Below, piece by piece: positions 11,131 to 22,400 of a stretch of DNA of 64,000 nt. Within the stretch, counting starts at the first letter, position 1; the number at the start of each line of letters is the position of its first letter. The DNA comes from Gnetum montanum (Eukaryota > Streptophyta > Gnetopsida > Gnetales > Gnetaceae): the NCBI GenBank assembly GCA_015680685.1, contig MNCI01030541.1:324028-388027 (forward strand). Direction: 5' to 3'. Under the pieces are notes generated by a model, which was given only the letters and a program-made list of their open reading frames with translations, searched no databases and had not been told where the DNA came from. The translations under genes and the position numbers were made by a program.

Positions 11131-12335
11131 TATGTTACGGTGTGGCACTCATGTTACACTGTGGACCTTTAAAATCACTATGTCATTGTGTGAGAGTTTT
11201 GAATTAACTACAAAGGAATGGCAAACTCAAGGTGGACTGTGCCTCAAGACTCACAATATATGTAAGTATAATAGAAGTCATTTCATTCATTAGAAGATGG
11301 TTGAAAACATGGTAAAAATGCTTTAAGCAACGCACACAAATAAAGACCTAGGATAACCACATACACACATAACACCAACATACAACATGACCAAAATAGC
11401 ATACAATGACTAATCCTACACTACATGCAACTAGCCATAAACCTTACTCTATAAAGTGGAGTAGTGGCCCAAGCCAAAGAGGCAAAGCCTCCTCAACAAG
11501 ATTACATACCCTTGTGATGAGATTCACAAATAATTAAAGCCACGTAGTTCTTTAGTGATGGTTAAGATAGCATAGAACTTATAAGGATTTCGACATTCCC
11601 TAGGCCTCTATTCTAGATGAAAACAACCTTTGATCCACTAACAAGGCATGTTTTTCTATACTTTCCCCTACTTGAAACAAGTGACGTCCTTGAAACTTAA
11701 GTTCTTGTACTACACTTTCCCAAACATACAAAGCATATTAGATAACAAGGGACACTGAATGCTCAAAAGTCTTTCTATCAATTGTAGATAAGAAGATCCA
11801 ACAACTAGGGTTATTTAACCATAATCTATGAATGTTAAACATAACTTAACATCCAACAAAGGCTTAGAGATGTTCGTGCAACCCTAGTCAAGGTAGAAAA
11901 GATTTTCCCTTTTTCATGGAAACTATACCAAGCTTTCTACCTAAACATGCAAGCTATTCAAACATGCAAGGAAATTTACTTACTTGACATGCAAGCTAGT
12001 CTTCCAACACTAGGAGTGATATGAGAGTATAGAGTTGATGCTTTATGACTGAGCAGATGCCATATACCTTGGAGAAACCACTTCCCATAACTAGTGGTAG
12101 TCTAACACTAGCATGTGCAAACATCTTTAGGTCTTTAGCCTCATGGTGGCATCACCCAACTTCTCAATTGAAGGGGGAGACATATGGATTCTCTACCCCT
12201 TAGAAGTGATCCATCTCAAATCCATTGGACATCATCTAGTCTATCATACTTCCATAAATTCTTTTTTCTATTTATAGGTAATACTATCCCTTCCAAACAT
12301 TATGAATCCCACTACAAAGTGCCAATGATGGGTTA
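11131..12335 (-). mobile_element. 3' end region of an older chromovirus split by the copia insertion
   Basis: On the minus strand this runs from the copia insertion point toward a purine-rich stretch at about 11665-11700 (text TTTCAAGTAGGGGAAAG), which resembles the polypurine tract of plant chromoviruses. LTR-like sequence follows, ending near 11135 in CCGTAACA. The matching integrase-end and RT pieces lie on the other side of the copia at 37746-39320, same strand. No coding sequence was found here. The LTR borders are not defined because the partner LTR is not in the window. Confidence 0.45.
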
Positions 12336-13345
12336 TGAGGATTGGGAACTTAGAAGGAGGGTTGAATAAGTTCTCCAAATTAAACAACCAAGACAACCAA
12401 AACTACACATAATTTTTATGTGGTTCCCCAAATTGATTGCCTTCACACTCAAAGGGTAGAATTCTTGGACACCTCTAGACTTTGCTCCTTCAAAATGTAA
12501 TTTAGAGGGAATCACAACCTTTACAAAATGTGAGCTTTGCATGAAAGTGTTTCGTCACTACAAACACACTCAACCCAACAAGGTCTCAACAAGCTCAACG
12601 AAGATGCCTTCTCATAAGAAGCACATCAACCCCCCAGGGCTTACAAGAAGACAAAAAGAATCAAGGAGAGAGTGGAACTCACTTTAAAAAATCCTTACAA
12701 TGAAGCTCTCAATACATACAACACTTTACTATAATTCACAAATGATGAACACAATGAGAAACAAAGCCAATTCACTTGATAAACAATAGTGGGATTGATC
12801 AATGAATAGTGCTTATATGTTTTGAAAGAATTCTACTTTGTTTTATAGCCTTTTAGTTTCCAAAAATTCCTTAGAATTCATGCAACGGCTAAGAAATAGC
12901 TAATTGAGACATCCCATTCAAGGTTGGGATGTCTATTTGAAAACTACATCAATTCTAGTGGGGAGTCCCATAGAAAATTGAAATGTCTCAACTAGGATGT
13001 CCTGGCAAAAATTGGGACATTTGCTATCAATCTAGGACATCTGGCCTACAAGTCAATTTTGAAATCTGGACCATTTCTCTAACATTGTGACATCTTAGTA
13101 GACCTTGGAACATCTTCATTTGGCTTGTAGACATCATTTGCATCCCCGCTCTCCTTTTGTTATTCTAGCTCTCATTTTGTCATCCCAACTCTCATGTTGT
13201 CATCCCAGTTCAGCTTTCATTTTAGCTCTTCTATTGTTTTGAGGCTCTTGCTCAATCATATTGTTACCTTATTCTTTTCTTAGCCTTGCAAAATTACAAC
13301 CACATTCTCCATTTTCTAAGATTTTGACGTACCAAAAGATCAACA
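12336..13345 (-). repeat. 3' LTR of the copia element
   Basis: In element sense it starts TGTTGATCTTTTGGTACGTC and ends CAATCCTCA. It matches 36722-37740 and the solo LTR at 39321-40553. The plus-strand left border TGAGGATTGGG follows GGTTA. Confidence 0.88.
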
Positions 13346-13366
13346 ATCTCCTCATTTTTGGTGATG
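13346..13366 (-). promoter_or_regulatory. polypurine tract of the copia element
   Basis: On the minus strand CATCACCAAAAATGAGGAGAT abuts the 3' LTR start. Similar ATCACCAAAAA-GGGGAGA runs precede the 3' LTR in many plant copia elements. Confidence 0.65.
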
Positions 13367-13719
13367 TCCAAAACATATGAAAATGAGTTATCATAATCCA
13401 CAATATTATGATATATAAAATTACCAACATTCTAAAATATAATCCTATGGCAGCAAAAGAGGCAAAGGGAAAAGGATGTATTAGTTAAAAGGCTCATATC
13501 CATTAATCCTAATCACATGAGATCACATAGGAGAATGATAACATCGTGAGCTATTCAAGAATTGTCCATCATATACCATGTAAAAAGGGCAAACCAAAAA
13601 GGCACATACAGCCAAAAGCATAACCTATCTCTAAAATATACTACTCAGTATCTCCAAAGTATAGCAAGAAAAATAAGCATATAGTTTGACTGCATGTAGA
13701 AACAACCATGTCACCACAA
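13367..13719. other. non-coding 3' region of the copia element
   Basis: AT-rich sequence between the extra-ORF remnant and the polypurine tract. No other feature seen. Confidence 0.4.
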
Positions 13720-14908
13720 GCATAACCATCAAACAATCATCTCACGTCCAAGGATATACATAAACATCAGAAAAACTCTCCTCCTTTTTGAACAACACCC
13801 AAAATAAGGAAAAGATGAAAGTTCATAAATCACTAATTTCTGTATCATTAGCCTCCTTGGAGTCAAACACTGTACTAGTAGGCTAGTAAGTCTCCTCATC
13901 ATCATCGTTGCTAGTTTTAGAGCTAGAAACACACTGCTCATCCTCATCTGAAAAAGAAACTGTGATAGGAGAGGGACAAAGCTTTACATGAGAATGTAAA
14001 GATGAAGGAGGATGAGATGGAGCTTGCTAAGAGGATGAGGAAGCATCCTTCCTTCAATTGGTGATTGGAGCACCTTGGCCCCAATGAGCCATAGCACCAA
14101 AAATGCCCTCCATTGCATGCTACTCAAAGGTTTGAGAAACATCCTTATGTACATAGGTGCTTGGCCTAGGCTACTTGGGATTGGGAAAAGAATTCCCTTA
14201 GACATGTGCAAAAGATGCAACAAGATCCTCAGAATCAGATGCATTTTTCAAATCATATGCTTGGAATGGACTAGCTGTTGTAGAGTGTCTAGCTGGAGTG
14301 GGACTATCCACCTCACTATCTGACAGAAGAGAACTAGTAATCTCCTCAAATTGCTATCCCTCTAGAGTTAGTGGCACACTTGCTACATCCATTCTCTTAT
14401 GAAGGTAAGAGAGATTATGTCTGATCATCCCAAAAGTTTTGGAAAATGGTTTTAGGGCCTTCTTTACAATTGACTTCACTTGAGCACTGACAAATTTAGA
14501 CCTCATAAGCTAAGGAGAGGCCCTAAGTGGTGATGCAGCTTACTTTTGTCTTGCCTTCTAAGGTATGGAAGTTGGAATTTTAGATTTTGCTTGTGTGGTG
14601 CTTCTTTTCTCTAAATATTTTGCAGGACTTCTCTTCCCTTTGAGAAGAGGCATATCAAAAATAGGGACACCTGCCTGTTGAATCAATAAGTTGATGAGTA
14701 AAGGGTGTCTAAAAATCATTTTTTTGGTATATAGCCCCTAACGTGTCCCTGCAAAGAATATGCTTCAAATATATTCGCTACCCAATGAGAAGATAATAGA
14801 AAATAAAGGCTTAGGCCAATAGCAAATAATTATAGCTTCCCCCTTTATCAATGATGTTATATAGAATAATAAGGGAGAGGGTGGAAGCATCTTAGGCCAG
14901 TTGATGTT
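13720..14908 (-). pseudogene. C-terminal part of an envelope-like / plant transposon protein remnant
   Basis: Minus-strand coding-like sequence with frame breaks. Recognisable pieces in order are IDKGGSYNYLLLA (near 14825-14860), LINLLIQQAGVPIFDMPLL (near 14650-14700), KGKRSPAKYLEKRSTTQAKSK (14570-14650), SALVKSIVKKALKPF-like text, then a long Ser/Pro/acidic tail with SDEDEQCVSSSK. The LI-LL-QAGVP pattern resembles the 'putative plant transposon protein' domain found in extra ORFs of plant LTR elements; this is by eye and could be wrong. It precedes the polypurine tract, the position of the envelope-like ORF in Sireviruses. Insertion of the Athila-like element at 14908 cut it from its N-terminal part at 33979-34713. 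Confidence 0.45.
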
Positions 14909-15305
14909 TGATGAGCTAAGCAAAATTTGGTACTAGATACCTTTAATCTTTATCTTTGTTTCGTTTGTTGTAGAAATTGTCACCTCGTCTATGACTAACC
15001 CGTGAGTCGTATCCTATGGAGAAACCATTTAAGTCAATAGATCAGCAAGACATAAAACCAATGACTAGATCTAGATTCAATTGACAACACCACACTTACA
15101 GTTGTCACCCATAAGTAAAATCAATAATGTTCACCTTAACTTCTAACATTAAGTTCAAAGATGAATACAATCAATTAAACCAAATTTAAGTTAAATAAAT
15201 TTATGAGAAATAAGGAAGATTACAAAGGAGACGTCACCTAATTTGTGACCCTGCTCTATTGTCTACACAGTGCAGCAACTTCACAATCTTAAAACATTAT
15301 TGGCT
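14909..15305 (-). repeat. truncated 3' LTR of the Athila-like element
   Basis: Aligns without large gaps to 32836-33236, including the shared blocks AGAAATTGTCACCTCGTCTA and CTTCTAACATTAAGTTCAAA. The similarity stops at TTGGCT (15300-15305), exactly where a LINE 3' tail begins, so the U3 part present at 33237-33978 is absent. Confidence 0.8.
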
Positions 15306-15393
15306 GGTGACCCCCCGGTTGTAATCTCATGTAACATATTTTTGCAATTTTCAGTAATAGAATCCCAAACACTTTCTCAAAAAAAAAAAAAAA
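15306..15393 (+). mobile_element. very short 3' tail of an L1-type LINE
   Basis: About 75 bp ending in CAGTAATAGAATCCCAAACA, CTTTCTC and a run of 14 A. It aligns with the 3' tail at about 16790-16856 (CAGTAATGAAATC...TTTCCTC followed by A8), so both are 3' ends of one LINE family. Confidence 0.65.
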
Positions 15394-16012
15394 TAGAGAT
15401 GCTGAGAAACAAAAGAAAAAGAGAGGACAATACTCTAAGGTGTGCCGCAACAGCTAAAACAAGTATGTTGAGATGCAAAGAATGCTCATACTAAGGAACT
15501 TGACCTTTGAATCAAGTTGGAGGAACTTGACCCATGAATCAGGGATATTGTGTGCAAATACTGTAGTTTTTTTTTTGTATTTTATTTTATCTAAATGTGA
15601 TGCATTACTCTTTTTAGTTTAAAATAGTAAAGTATAAGTACCCTCTCCATGGCTATAGAAAGGTCACGTGATGACCTTTCAAGGCTCATAAGACGATGGG
15701 AAAATTCACATTGTTGATGACCTGAAAAAGAAGATGCCCTATTTGATTATGTATCTTGAACTACCCTTATCATGAAACTATTTGAAAACTCTTTCCTTGC
15801 ATCTTATGACAATTCTAAATGATAAAGAGATAGATATTATGCTGGAATGTTTTGTAATTATCAAGAGGAATAGAACCTGAGATCTAGCAAAATCTAAATT
15901 CTAAAATATCAGAAATTGTTGATTTAGAAATTGAACCTACAACCTGTGAATATACATTTTTATTGATTTTTTTATAGTGATCATGAAGAGAATTGAACTC
16001 ATGACCCATTGC

Positions 16013-16013
<1 letters not shown>
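15394..16013. other. unassigned DNA between LINE tails
   Basis: No supported coding region. The text after the A-run (TAGAGATGCTGAGAA) is loosely like that after the next tail (TAGGGAGTGTAGCTGAGAA at 16859), which could mark LINE 5' ends. Confidence 0.3.

Positions 16014-16042
<29 letters not shown>
16014..16042. repeat. (GA)n microsatellite
   Basis: Uninterrupted AG dinucleotide run of about 29 bases. Confidence 0.95.
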
Positions 16043-16044
<2 letters not shown>

Positions 16045-16139
16045 TTTAAAAAGAAAGAAAAGAATACGAACAGTCCCCAAGAAGTTAGTTACAAGAAACC
16101 ATTCATTATCCCTTATTCCACCTACAAATATGAAAATAA

Positions 16140-16856
16140 GGAGAGGAAAAAAGAGGGCACACAAGGCAAAAGTAGCTGTGCAGAACACAAAAAAAAAGGA
16201 TACAGCAACAGGAGGAAACCGCCCAAAGGGAGCGTGAGGCGGCTGAACGAGCCTAGCAAGAATGAGAGTAGGAAAAGGAGGCATAGAGACAGTGCCAACT
16301 AGACCAGGCTCACGAGCAAAGTGCGCACCAATGGCTTAGAAATGGACGATGTCCTTACCTCATCTTGGGCATTAATTGTGATTGCACATGGGGGGAGCTC
16401 AAGCGCCACATCCGTTAGACCTCGACATGTTTCCATCCAAATGGGGCGATGTCGACGGAGGATCAGAATCGATGGGAATCAACCATGCAAGGAATCCAAT
16501 AGGCCATTAGTTTTGTGGACACAGAGATCCATCGTAACGCGCTGGACATTCTCCATGCTCTGGAGCAACCACACTATGCCTGCCATAGGCTGCCAATGAG
16601 CCCGTAGCAGGTTTGCAGTCTCTTGCCCCCCCCCCCCCCCCACCAACACGACTTGGGACCTTCTAGTGTCACTGTTCCCCCCCCAAAAGTCATTTTTGGG
16701 ATAGAGCATTGTGATGTAAAAGACAGACACATGGTTGGGCCGTTGCATAATTGGACACAATGGTTTTGAGGTGTAACCACCTCCCACATGGGCCACATTT
16801 TGTAATATCTTGTACTCTATCTTCAGTAATGAAATCATAAATATTTCCTCAAAAAA
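16140..16856 (+). mobile_element. 5'-truncated LINE copy: end of ORF2 extension plus poly(A) tail
   Basis: Plus-strand text at 16200-16570 translates, with stops, to QREREAAERA, then LDQAHEQSAH, WLRNGRCPYLI, CTWGELKRHI and FVDTEIHRNALD. This aligns piece by piece with the coiled-coil end and following domain at 22640-22958 (IDQSHKNGAH, WLWEGHCPYVI, VPWEALRRHI, FINTKHHRVM). It is followed by a C16 run (16626-16641), about 210 bp of 3' UTR and a poly(A) tail at 16849-16856. The tail shows that this domain is the 3'-terminal coding part of the LINE family. Confidence 0.65.
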
Positions 16857-17959
16857 AATAGGGAGTGTAGCTGAGAAGGGAGAGAAGACGGTGGTTGCTA
16901 CAAGAGATAGCAAGGAGAAAGAAATCAAGGGTGGCATAGCAATCCAATAGTCTGATAATTCCTCCTAGTAAGCAAGATATCTAAATAAGGAGCTAAAATG
17001 ATCCATCTCTATTATGTTTGATAGTGGCTAGCAAGGGCTAATTTTCTCAAACTTTTCTCTTCTTGCTTGTCTAATCACCTTCACAATGCTTGTATGAAAA
17101 TATCAAGATTGTTGTTGTAAGCTTAGATTTTTTTTTGAAATCTTTTATTACCCTTTTTTTGGATCTCTCCGCCCGTCCTCTACACTCTCACACCTAAATA
17201 ACTGGGATGAGAGTTGTTTCTGTAATGATTTAGAAACACCCATAATGATTTGGGGCATTTTTAGCAAAGGATTGCCAACAAGGGCTATGGATCTCTGATA
17301 TGAGGATTGGTACCGCCAGCAGAAAGTGAGGGTATCCTTGGGCCCATCGATAATTGTGAATGTTTTAAAATTGTTAAATTCTTGGATTTTGGTTGGAATT
17401 TGGTTCATGAATGCTTCCTCTTTGAATGCATAAATCTTGGATCTGAATCTTAAATTATACTTTTTTTCCTATACCTTCTCAAGTCTAATTTTAATATCTT
17501 TCTATAAGTTGATGGAATGGGGGAAAACCTACGATGTTAATTTATGGTTGTGATCTATCTATTCTCTGCTATTGAACATATGAATTTTCCGATTAAATGA
17601 TTACTAGTAAAATCATTACAAGAGTTAAATTTAGATCTTGTTTTTGTGTGTGGCTGGAAATTATAAAATATTAGTATGTGATTGAACAAATATGAGATTA
17701 TTAATTTATCTACTTTTGTGGTCATTTCTTTGATTTTCAAATGTGCAAGTGATCTTGATTAAATATTTCTTTTTAGGTTGAATAATAAAAAGTTTGATTC
17801 ATTTTTTAATTTGATGAATCTTGCACAAATATTTTACGATGGCTATTTCTTTATAAAATTATATCTTGATTCATAAAAATTAATATTGATTAACTTGTTT
17901 TAAAGCTAGATCTAGGTGTTGTTGATCTTGTTTTCATTTTACAGGTTAATGACAGTTTG
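16857..17959. other. unassigned DNA upstream of the first L1 copy
   Basis: Possibly the 5' UTR or decayed ORF1 of the following LINE. It lacks recognisable protein blocks. Nothing else supported. Confidence 0.3.
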
Positions 17960-18155
17960 ATTGTTGTAGAAAGAAAGCCACCGGGGCATTTTTTTTTCCA
18001 AATAGCTTTCTTTCTAGCGGGCTTTGGGTGTTAGCTCTTGCTCCCTAAGGGTGGGTTTACAGATTTCCCCCATTCACGAGGTTGTGCACGAGGGACTAGT
18101 TCCCCCCATTCAAGATGTGATGGGGCTAGATCCGTGGGATTAAAGGGGTAATGAG

Positions 18156-18419
18156 TTGACCTCGGGAAATGAGGGGGTCCCTACCATTCCGAGATCACCT
18201 ATGAGTGGGGAGAATGGGATGCCTCAGAGCCATGCCAAGGGGTTTAGGGGAGGGCTTTCTCCTTTGGAAAGTTGGGTATCATTGTTCAAGGGAAGTCCTT
18301 TACCATCCATGGACAAGATTCTAAAAGGGAGTGTTTCTACTAGAGGGGAGGGATTTCCAATCTCCCCTGATTCAAAGAAGGTTGGTAGACCACCAGGCCC
18401 TGTTTCCCGAACTAAATAG
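18156..18419 (+). pseudogene. ORF1 C-terminal fragment of L1 copy 1
   Basis: An 87-codon frame rich in Gly, Ser and Pro. It ends in SKKVGRPPGPVSRTK, a tail of the type found at the end of plant L1 ORF1 proteins, which carry an RNA-binding domain and zinc knuckle upstream. The upstream domains are not visible here. Confidence 0.45.
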
Positions 18420-18490
18420 GCATCTAGAAATTGACCTAGGGGTCCAAAGGACCATCCAGGATGTTTACAAGTGGTGTTCTTCAGCCAAAC

Positions 18491-19250
18491 CATGAGGAGT
18501 CTCTCATGGAACTACAAGGGACAAGGTACCTCCTACAAATGTCATACCCTCAAGGAAATAGTTGCTAAAGAGCGTTGTGATGTGGTGCGTCTGCAGGAGA
18601 CTAAGCTCTAGCAACGGAAACTTCATTGGTTAGATTGGCCTAGTTAGCACTCGTATTTTGTGCCTTGTCAAGGGAGGGCTAGGGGATTAGCCTCCCTGTC
18701 AAAATGGCCTTTCACAATGGTTGATGATTCCATGTGGAGTATCACCATTTGCATTCACCATAAAGCTATCTGGGTTACAAATTTCTATGGGGCTCGACAA
18801 TGGAAGGAATGATTGCGAAAACTGGAACAAATTGCCCCACTAATTACAAACTAGAGGAATTGGATTCTAGTTGGTGACTTCAATCAATGGTTGTATGTGT
18901 GGGAGAAATCTATTAAGGGAGCTTTAGAACCTCCTGGGGCTTAGCCTTTTTAGGATTTTCTAATCTCCCATGGGCTGGTGGATGTAGAAATTAGAGGGTG
19001 TCAATTCACGTGGTGCAATGAGTGGAAGGATCATGACAAAATCATGACAAAAATTTATAGGGTTTGGGTGGGGTTGAGCCTGCTTATGGACCAAGGGGTG
19101 ATCTTCCTCAAGAAAGAATGGGTTGCTTTAGACCACAAGCCCCTCTTATGTTTGCTGGGTCCCCTAGAAGGAGGGGGGCCAAGGCTGTTTCAATTTGAAC
19201 AGTTTTGGCTGACAAAACCATGGCTGAGACCATTGGTTGAAGAAATTTAG
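18491..19250 (+). pseudogene. L1 endonuclease domain, copy 1
   Basis: Start of ORF2. MRSLSWNYKGQGT at 18491 matches the usual beginning of the apurinic-endonuclease-like domain that nicks target DNA. LQETKL (18590-18607) keeps the catalytic Glu. VTNFYGARQW (18777-18806), LVGDFNQWL (18862-18888) and LDHKPLLCLLGP (19128-19163) follow the family order, with the catalytic Asp/Asn and His of the SDHxP motif visible. Stops at 18608, 18813 and elsewhere break the frame. Confidence 0.8.
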
Positions 19251-19699
19251 GAGGCCTACCCTTCGCATGATAATGCCTGGGAGTTTCTCAAGTAGGCCTA
19301 ATGCTAGTAAAGCAGCATATTCAAGGGATCAATTCAAACAATAAGTACTCATTTAGGTACTGTCGAGGTCACATGTTGAGGCACTTAGAGACTATTCAGA
19401 GGGCCCATGAGATGGGTCAGGCTCAAAAAGAAGATGAAGGGGAGGTGTTGAAGGAACTTCAAGATTTAGACATGGAGGAGGAAGTGCACTAGAGGTAGAG
19501 AGGATAGGCATGGTCGCCCTGGGAAGGGGGATAGGAATACACGTTTCTTTTTCGTTGCTGCTCGTTCTACATGAATGTCCAAACAAGTAACCAATTTGAC
19601 TGTTGAAGTGGTTACCTTGGAGGGGAAGCATGAAGTCGCCAAGGTGCTATTGAATTACTAGTATGAGATCTGGCCAAAGAAGGTGACGAAACCACTCTC

Positions 19700-20610
19700 C
19701 ATTGATATTACACGGGTGTTAGGGGAGGAGGATAATCGACAACTGCTGGGCCGTTTAATGGGGTAGAGCTGGGGGAAGCTCTTGCTTCTATGAAAGGGGG
19801 GAGGGAGCATAGTCCTAATGGGTGGCTAGTGGAGTTTTACCAAACCTTCTTTGATGTGATGGAGGAAAATATTTCATATGATTTTAACATGATGCTATTT
19901 TGGGGGTGGGTTCGAAGGGAAATCAACTGCTTATAGCTAGTATTTATACAAAAAATGAATAATCCCTCAATCCCTACGCATTTTCGGCCTATTGGGATGT
20001 GAAATACTTTGCGTCAACTATTCACTAAGATGTTGGTGGCCCAGCTAGCGCCTCTGATGCACATACTGGTTGGGGAACAACATGCAGGTTTTGTCAAAGG
20101 GAGATATCTACAAGACCATATTATCCTAGTACAAGAGGTGATGCACTCGCTACACATGGCCAGATTTCCAGGTATGTTTGAAATTGAATATCACTAAAGC
20201 TTATGACATGATTTCCAAGAGTGCCCTTCAGGAAATTATGTTGCAGAAAGGTTTTCATCCGCATTTCGTGAGCTTATGCCTGCACATTTAGTAGTCAGGA
20301 GCCTTTTCTCTGGATATGGAGGGGAGGCTTTGGAGTTTTGCCTCCCCGAGTAGGGGGTTGCGACAAGGGGACCCCCTGTCATCCTACCTATTCATTTTGG
20401 TTATGGATACGATGTGTACATATTGTTTGACAAAAGGGGTTAGAGGTTTGGAGGTTGGGGGTGTAAGTTGCCTAGTGGAACACTATGCCAACAATACCAT
20501 TCTATTCTCTAAGGCTGCTATTCCTTAGGTACTAGCAATTAATCGAGCGCTTCAAAGAATTGCCAAGGAAGTGGGGCTAGAGATTAACCAGGACAATTCT
20601 ATGGTACATC
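19700..20610 (+). pseudogene. L1 reverse transcriptase domain, copy 1 (active site YANN)
   Basis: RT blocks in order: EALASMKGGREHSPNGW-VEFYQ (19775-19840), FRPIGM (19984-20001), the AGFVKGRYLQDHIILVQEV block (20085-20140), RGLRQGDPLSSYLFILVMD (20350-20410) and the motif C region EHYANNTILFSKA (20478-20516). Active L1 elements have Asp-Asp where this has Asn-Asn, so polymerase activity is lost. Frame changes occur near 20200 and between the later blocks. Confidence 0.82.
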
Positions 20611-21269
20611 CGCTCAATGTAGAGTTGGCAATCCAAGGGAGGATTGTGCAATTGTTGGAGGTGTTCTCGAGGTCTAAGGAAGATACCTACCTTGGGCTTT
20701 CCCTTTATGATTGGCACAAGCAATAGGTTTGGGGAGGCCTAATTCGAAGGATGCAGGAGAGAGTTAGTCACTAGACTACTCGGTTTCTTTCACGTGTAGG
20801 ATTGTTGCTTCTAGCTTCATCGATGCTTTTAGCTATGGCCTAGTTTACAACATCAACCACCTCCCCTCCGATAGAGGTTACACAAAAAATCAACCAACTG
20901 GTTCAGGCTTTTACATGGTCAGGGGATAAAGGGGATAGTCGAACACATCTTGTTGCATGGGACATTGTGGCTCAATCGAAGTACATAGGGGGACTTGGCA
21001 TACTTTGTTTCACGGACCTGATTGTCATGGGTCTTCAGGGATAGCTTAGATGTCTATGTGACCAAGGCTAATATCTAGCCCAATGGATTCGAATTATGCA
21101 GCATAAATACTGGCAATGGGAGGCATCCCACCATGATTCAAATGTTTGGCATGCATTAGTTTCACAAGTGTGGAGGATGCTACCCTTGAGGCTCCTTAAT
21201 GCACAACCTATGGAGATTATTAAGAATAAATATTCCATAGTTGTGGGGGGTGGCAATTATGGCAAGGCA

Positions 21270-21500
21270 AACTCCCCAAAAAAATTAAAATGTTCCTATG
21301 GTTAGTTGGTCATGCAACCATTCCCATGCAGCACGTTTTGCAATGGTGGGGGGTGAGGGTGGTTGCCACATGTCCCCTATGCATGTTAGGGGAAGAGATG
21401 GTGGCACATTTCGTCTAGGAGTGTACTTATTTGGTGAGGGTGTGGCAAGGAGCACAAATTCTATAGCCAATTACATTAGACGGAGACTCACGTGTTGTGG
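21270..21500 (+). pseudogene. zf-RVT region of L1 copy 1
   Basis: Zinc-binding domain common after RT in plant L1 elements. KMFLWLVGHATIPMQHVL (21288-21341) is followed by CPLCMLGEEMVAHFV-EC, with Cys-x2-Cys, His and Cys ligands present and a TAG where Trp is expected. ILWQLWKMWNYKVFRG (21503-21550) closes the domain and leads in the same frame into the extension. Confidence 0.75.
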
Positions 21501-21550
21501 CAATCCTATGGCAATTGTGGAAAATGTGGAATTACAAAGTTTTTAGAGGG

Positions 21551-22327
21551 ATTGCTTCGCTAGTTCCGGTACAAGTTGCGGGTGAAGGTCTTCATCTTTG
21601 GAGGGAGGCGCATAGTGCAATGGAGGTAAGTATGACATACAAGTCATTGTGTGCGAAGTATAGGGATAATCTTGTGCTTTGAAATTTGGTGGCCTACATG
21701 GGATGGGTGGATGTGCTAGAGCTGCTCTATGGTGCTCTTGACCTAGATGACAGGCCATTCTTCACAAATTGGCTCAAGGATATCACATTGTTTCAGGGGA
21801 TGAAGATTGACATAACTAAGGTGGCCATCGCTCGGTACCTGCAAGTGCCAGCTGAAGGGAAAGAGGTTCCTTTGCAAGAAAGGGAGCTACAAGCCACGTT
21901 GGATGTCTTCCCAAGGCACGTGGCTAAGACATGTAGTGGGCAGGTGCCCAAGTCAGTGTTGGATGCCCTCTAGCAAGACATGGTGGTCCTGGTGGATTGC
22001 TTTTTTGTTCATTCAATCAAGGCATGGAAGCTGCTCAACGTACATTTTAACTTCTTGTGCTACCTTTGAAGGGGGTATATGATGAATTTCCCTCGGCACT
22101 TTCTAGCGGTTCTACGTTGGGCGCGAAGGGGTGGCAAGGGGTCACCACCAAGAGGTCCCCCTACGCCACCAAGGGCTCCTACTTTTAGGGCTATGTACAA
22201 GCGATGTAGGAAGCAATGTGGTCCACCCTCAATGGTCAAAATTGCTACAAATTCGAGTGGGGCAAAGGAGGAAGCTTCAAGGGAGGTTCCACATTGGGTG
22301 GTCTCAAGGGGTGTAGGAACACCGTGA
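21551..22327 (+). pseudogene. in-frame C-terminal extension of L1 ORF2, plant-transposon-protein-like
   Basis: The zf-RVT frame continues without a frameshift, broken only by stops at 21680, 21971 and 22067. Visible pieces: GEGLHLWREAHSAM, LVAYMGWVDVLELLYGALDL, FFTNWLKDITLFQGMKIDI, VAIARYLQVPAEGKEVP and the basic, Pro-rich GSPPRGPPTPPRAPTF. The gMKIDI...ARYLQVPAEG pattern resembles, by eye only, the 'putative plant transposon protein' domain found in LTR elements. L1 ORF2 proteins normally end soon after zf-RVT or with an RNase H, so the extension is unexpected. A separate inserted gene is the alternative, though the shared frame argues against it. Confidence 0.5.
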
Positions 22328-22400
22328 GGAGATCCCTATGGTGACTAGGTCTTAATGAGGGTTGGAACTAGGGGGTGTCATTTGGGGGGTCTAGGGGTTC

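Noticed and set aside
15307-15320. C-rich run as polypurine tract beside the truncated Athila-like LTR
   Set aside because: The surrounding text aligns to a LINE 3' tail, and the LTR is truncated there, so it is probably LINE 3' UTR.
16012-16284. minus-strand ORF with Ser-Leu repeats
   Set aside because: It is a by-product of the (GA)n microsatellite read on the other strand.
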